Of a stretch of 64,000 nt of DNA, positions 63,006-64,000 are shown in pieces. Where the stretch lies: positions 930,001-994,000 of the forward strand of contig NC_010334.1 in assembly GCF_000019185.1 (NCBI RefSeq), written 5' to 3'. The translations under genes and the position numbers were made by a program. The first letter of the stretch is position 1, and every line of letters begins with the position of its first letter. Origin of the DNA: Shewanella halifaxensis HAW-EB4 (GTDB lineage: Bacteria; Pseudomonadota; Gammaproteobacteria; Enterobacterales; Shewanellaceae). The notes under the pieces were generated by a model. It made no database searches, had not been told where the DNA came from, and was given only the letters and a program-made list of their open reading frames with translations.

Positions 63006-63749
63006 ATGTCTGATTACCAAGTACTGCACCAAACCCAAGATGAATATGGCCCGCTTATCGTGTTAGAAGATAAGGAGGCGAGAATTCTGGCATTTGGTGA
63101 AAATGATGAGCAGAGTAAGTTACTCAAAGCTGCCCCCCATATTCCGCAGCACACCTATGTGCAAGCTATGTTATTGGTGTTGCTCTATAGCCAACCTAAA
63201 AGCGCTATCGTACTCGGGTTAGGCGGTGGTGGGCTTATCCATGCACTGCGTCACTTCGATGCGGGGATCAAACTGACCGCCGTTGAGCTTAGAGCAGATG
63301 TAATTGAGCTGGCTAAACGCTATTTTCAGCTGCCTTTGAGCAAAAAGCTTAAGGTGATTAATCAGGATGCGAAACAGTTTTTAGAGGCTGGCGATCATAA
63401 GCGCGTCGACGTGATCTTTGCCGATATTTATAGTGCCGAAGGTGTTGATTCTGCTCAGGTGTCGGATACATTTATTGGCCAATGCGCCGCCTTAATTAAA
63501 GCCGATGGTTACCTTGTGCTTAATTGCTGGAAAGAGCATAGCCAAAACCGTGAGTTGCTGGCTTATCTTAATAAGTACTTCGTCGAAGTTCGCGCCTGCC
63601 TCACAGGGAGTGGTAATTGGGTGGTGTTTGCGGGTAAGGCCAAGCGTGAAATCAGTACTAGCGGCTTAAAAACTAAGGCGCAGGCCTTGTCGCAGCAACT
63701 GGACTTCCAGCTTGGCAGATCCCTGACGCGATTCGATGTTTGGGAGTAA
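63006..63749 (+). CDS. Spermidine synthase-like SAM methyltransferase
   Basis: A 247-residue protein with the SpeE-type Rossmann core: YGPLIVLEDKEARILAFG at the N-terminus, AIVLGLGGGGLIHALRHFD (SAM loop), LTAVELRADVIELAKRYF, VINQDAKQFL and VDVIFADIYSAEGV. True spermidine synthases keep an acidic amine-binding pocket that is only partly present here, so it may be a methyltransferase or aminopropyltransferase homologue of unknown substrate. ATG at 63006 chosen for GGAG upstream; the open frame extends further up but is probably not coding. Confidence 0.8.
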   Translation: MSDYQVLHQTQDEYGPLIVLEDKEARILAFGENDEQSKLLKAAPHIPQHTYVQAMLLVLLYSQPKSAIVLGLGGGGLIHALRHFDAGIKLTAVELRADVIELAKRYFQLPLSKKLKVINQDAKQFLEAGDHKRVDVIFADIYSAEGVDSAQVSDTFIGQCAALIKADGYLVLNCWKEHSQNRELLAYLNKYFVEVRACLTGSGNWVVFAGKAKREISTSGLKTKAQALSQQLDFQLGRSLTRFDVWE

Positions 63750-63770
63750 GCCCTGTAGGTTAGCTCGCAT

Positions 63771-63799
63771 CTCGCTAATACTGCTCTAGTATTAGCGAG
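63771..63799 (+). terminator. Long hairpin after the spermidine synthase-like gene
   Basis: Twelve-base perfect stem CTCGCTAATACT/AGTATTAGCGAG with a five-base loop, 22 bp after the stop codon. The T tract is weak (TCCTTTG), so it may be a terminator or an RNA-end protecting hairpin. Confidence 0.6.
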
Positions 63800-64000
63800 T
63801 CCTTTGTCTAGGGGGGCGCGTTAATCGATTTTTTCGTTAATAACTTCATTTTCTGCTAGTTAGAGGAGTTTATTCTCGACATATCCCCGCTAACACTTAT
63901 CCAATTCTTATCTAGCTCTTATATAAGTGACTGTTAAACATCTAATATCTCAGCTTTGTTAATCCTATTCGGAAAAATAGATTAGATTGATAGTTTTTAC
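63800..64000. other. Gap to the window edge
   Basis: About 200 bp of AT-rich sequence without an ORF or recognisable element before the window ends. Confidence 0.6.

Overview
The window is a chromosomal segment of a gammaproteobacterium, almost certainly a marine Shewanella. The assignment rests on the tetrahaem flavocytochrome c fumarate reductase FccA, ArcA, a DUF3581 protein, the sfsA-dksA-gluQ-pcnB-folK-panB-panC order, and REP-like repeats with their RAYT transposase. Most of it is ordinary core genome; the accessory material lies at about 16.8-19.2 kb, 38.1-40.6 kb and 45.5-48.1 kb.

0-9.2 kb: a minus-strand run sfsA, dksA, gluQ, pcnB, folK, panB, panC (cut by the window edge) links stringent control, RNA 3' processing, folate and pantothenate synthesis. 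pcnB very probably starts at an AUU codon, and a terminator sits between dksA and gluQ. pepB, an odd membrane protein (winged helix - TM - receiver-like domain), a candidate small RNA and a small hypothetical gene separate sfsA from thpR.

9.2-24.5 kb: thpR diverges from hrpB-mrcB. Then come a SotB-type exporter, a GNAT protein, a lipoprotein and a TonB receptor with a Fur-like box, with a composite intergenic repeat in the spacers. A DUF3581 gene and a tandem glycine riboswitch in front of an AGCS glycine/alanine:Na+ symporter follow.

24.8-38.1 kb: an SMC-kleisin operon of MksB/MksE/MksF type in B-E-F order with no nuclease gene; a DAACS dicarboxylate/amino-acid carrier; a two-component pair (periplasmic-binding-domain histidine kinase and a sigma54-type response regulator that lacks GAFTGA); and fccA, divergent from the kinase. 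Two near-identical palindromes 30 bp apart lie in that divergent promoter region.

38.1-48.1 kb: a RAYT transposase gene next to a mosaic hairpin repeat, a BMP-type nucleoside ABC importer operon, then two short genes joined by an integron attC site. These cassette genes lie between two inverted copies of the RAYT-associated repeat.

48.1-64 kb: fbp, a dipeptidyl-peptidase IV family enzyme, arcA, a DUF3293 gene behind a CRP-like site, a lysine riboswitch with lysC and an AstE/AspA-family gene, asnC, rluA, three small minus-strand genes, a second candidate small RNA, ldhA, a dienelactone hydrolase-family gene, a DUF3332 lipoprotein and a spermidine-synthase-like methyltransferase. No rRNA, tRNA, CRISPR array or prophage was recognised. 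All functional calls come from reading sequence and remembered family features; no database search was run.
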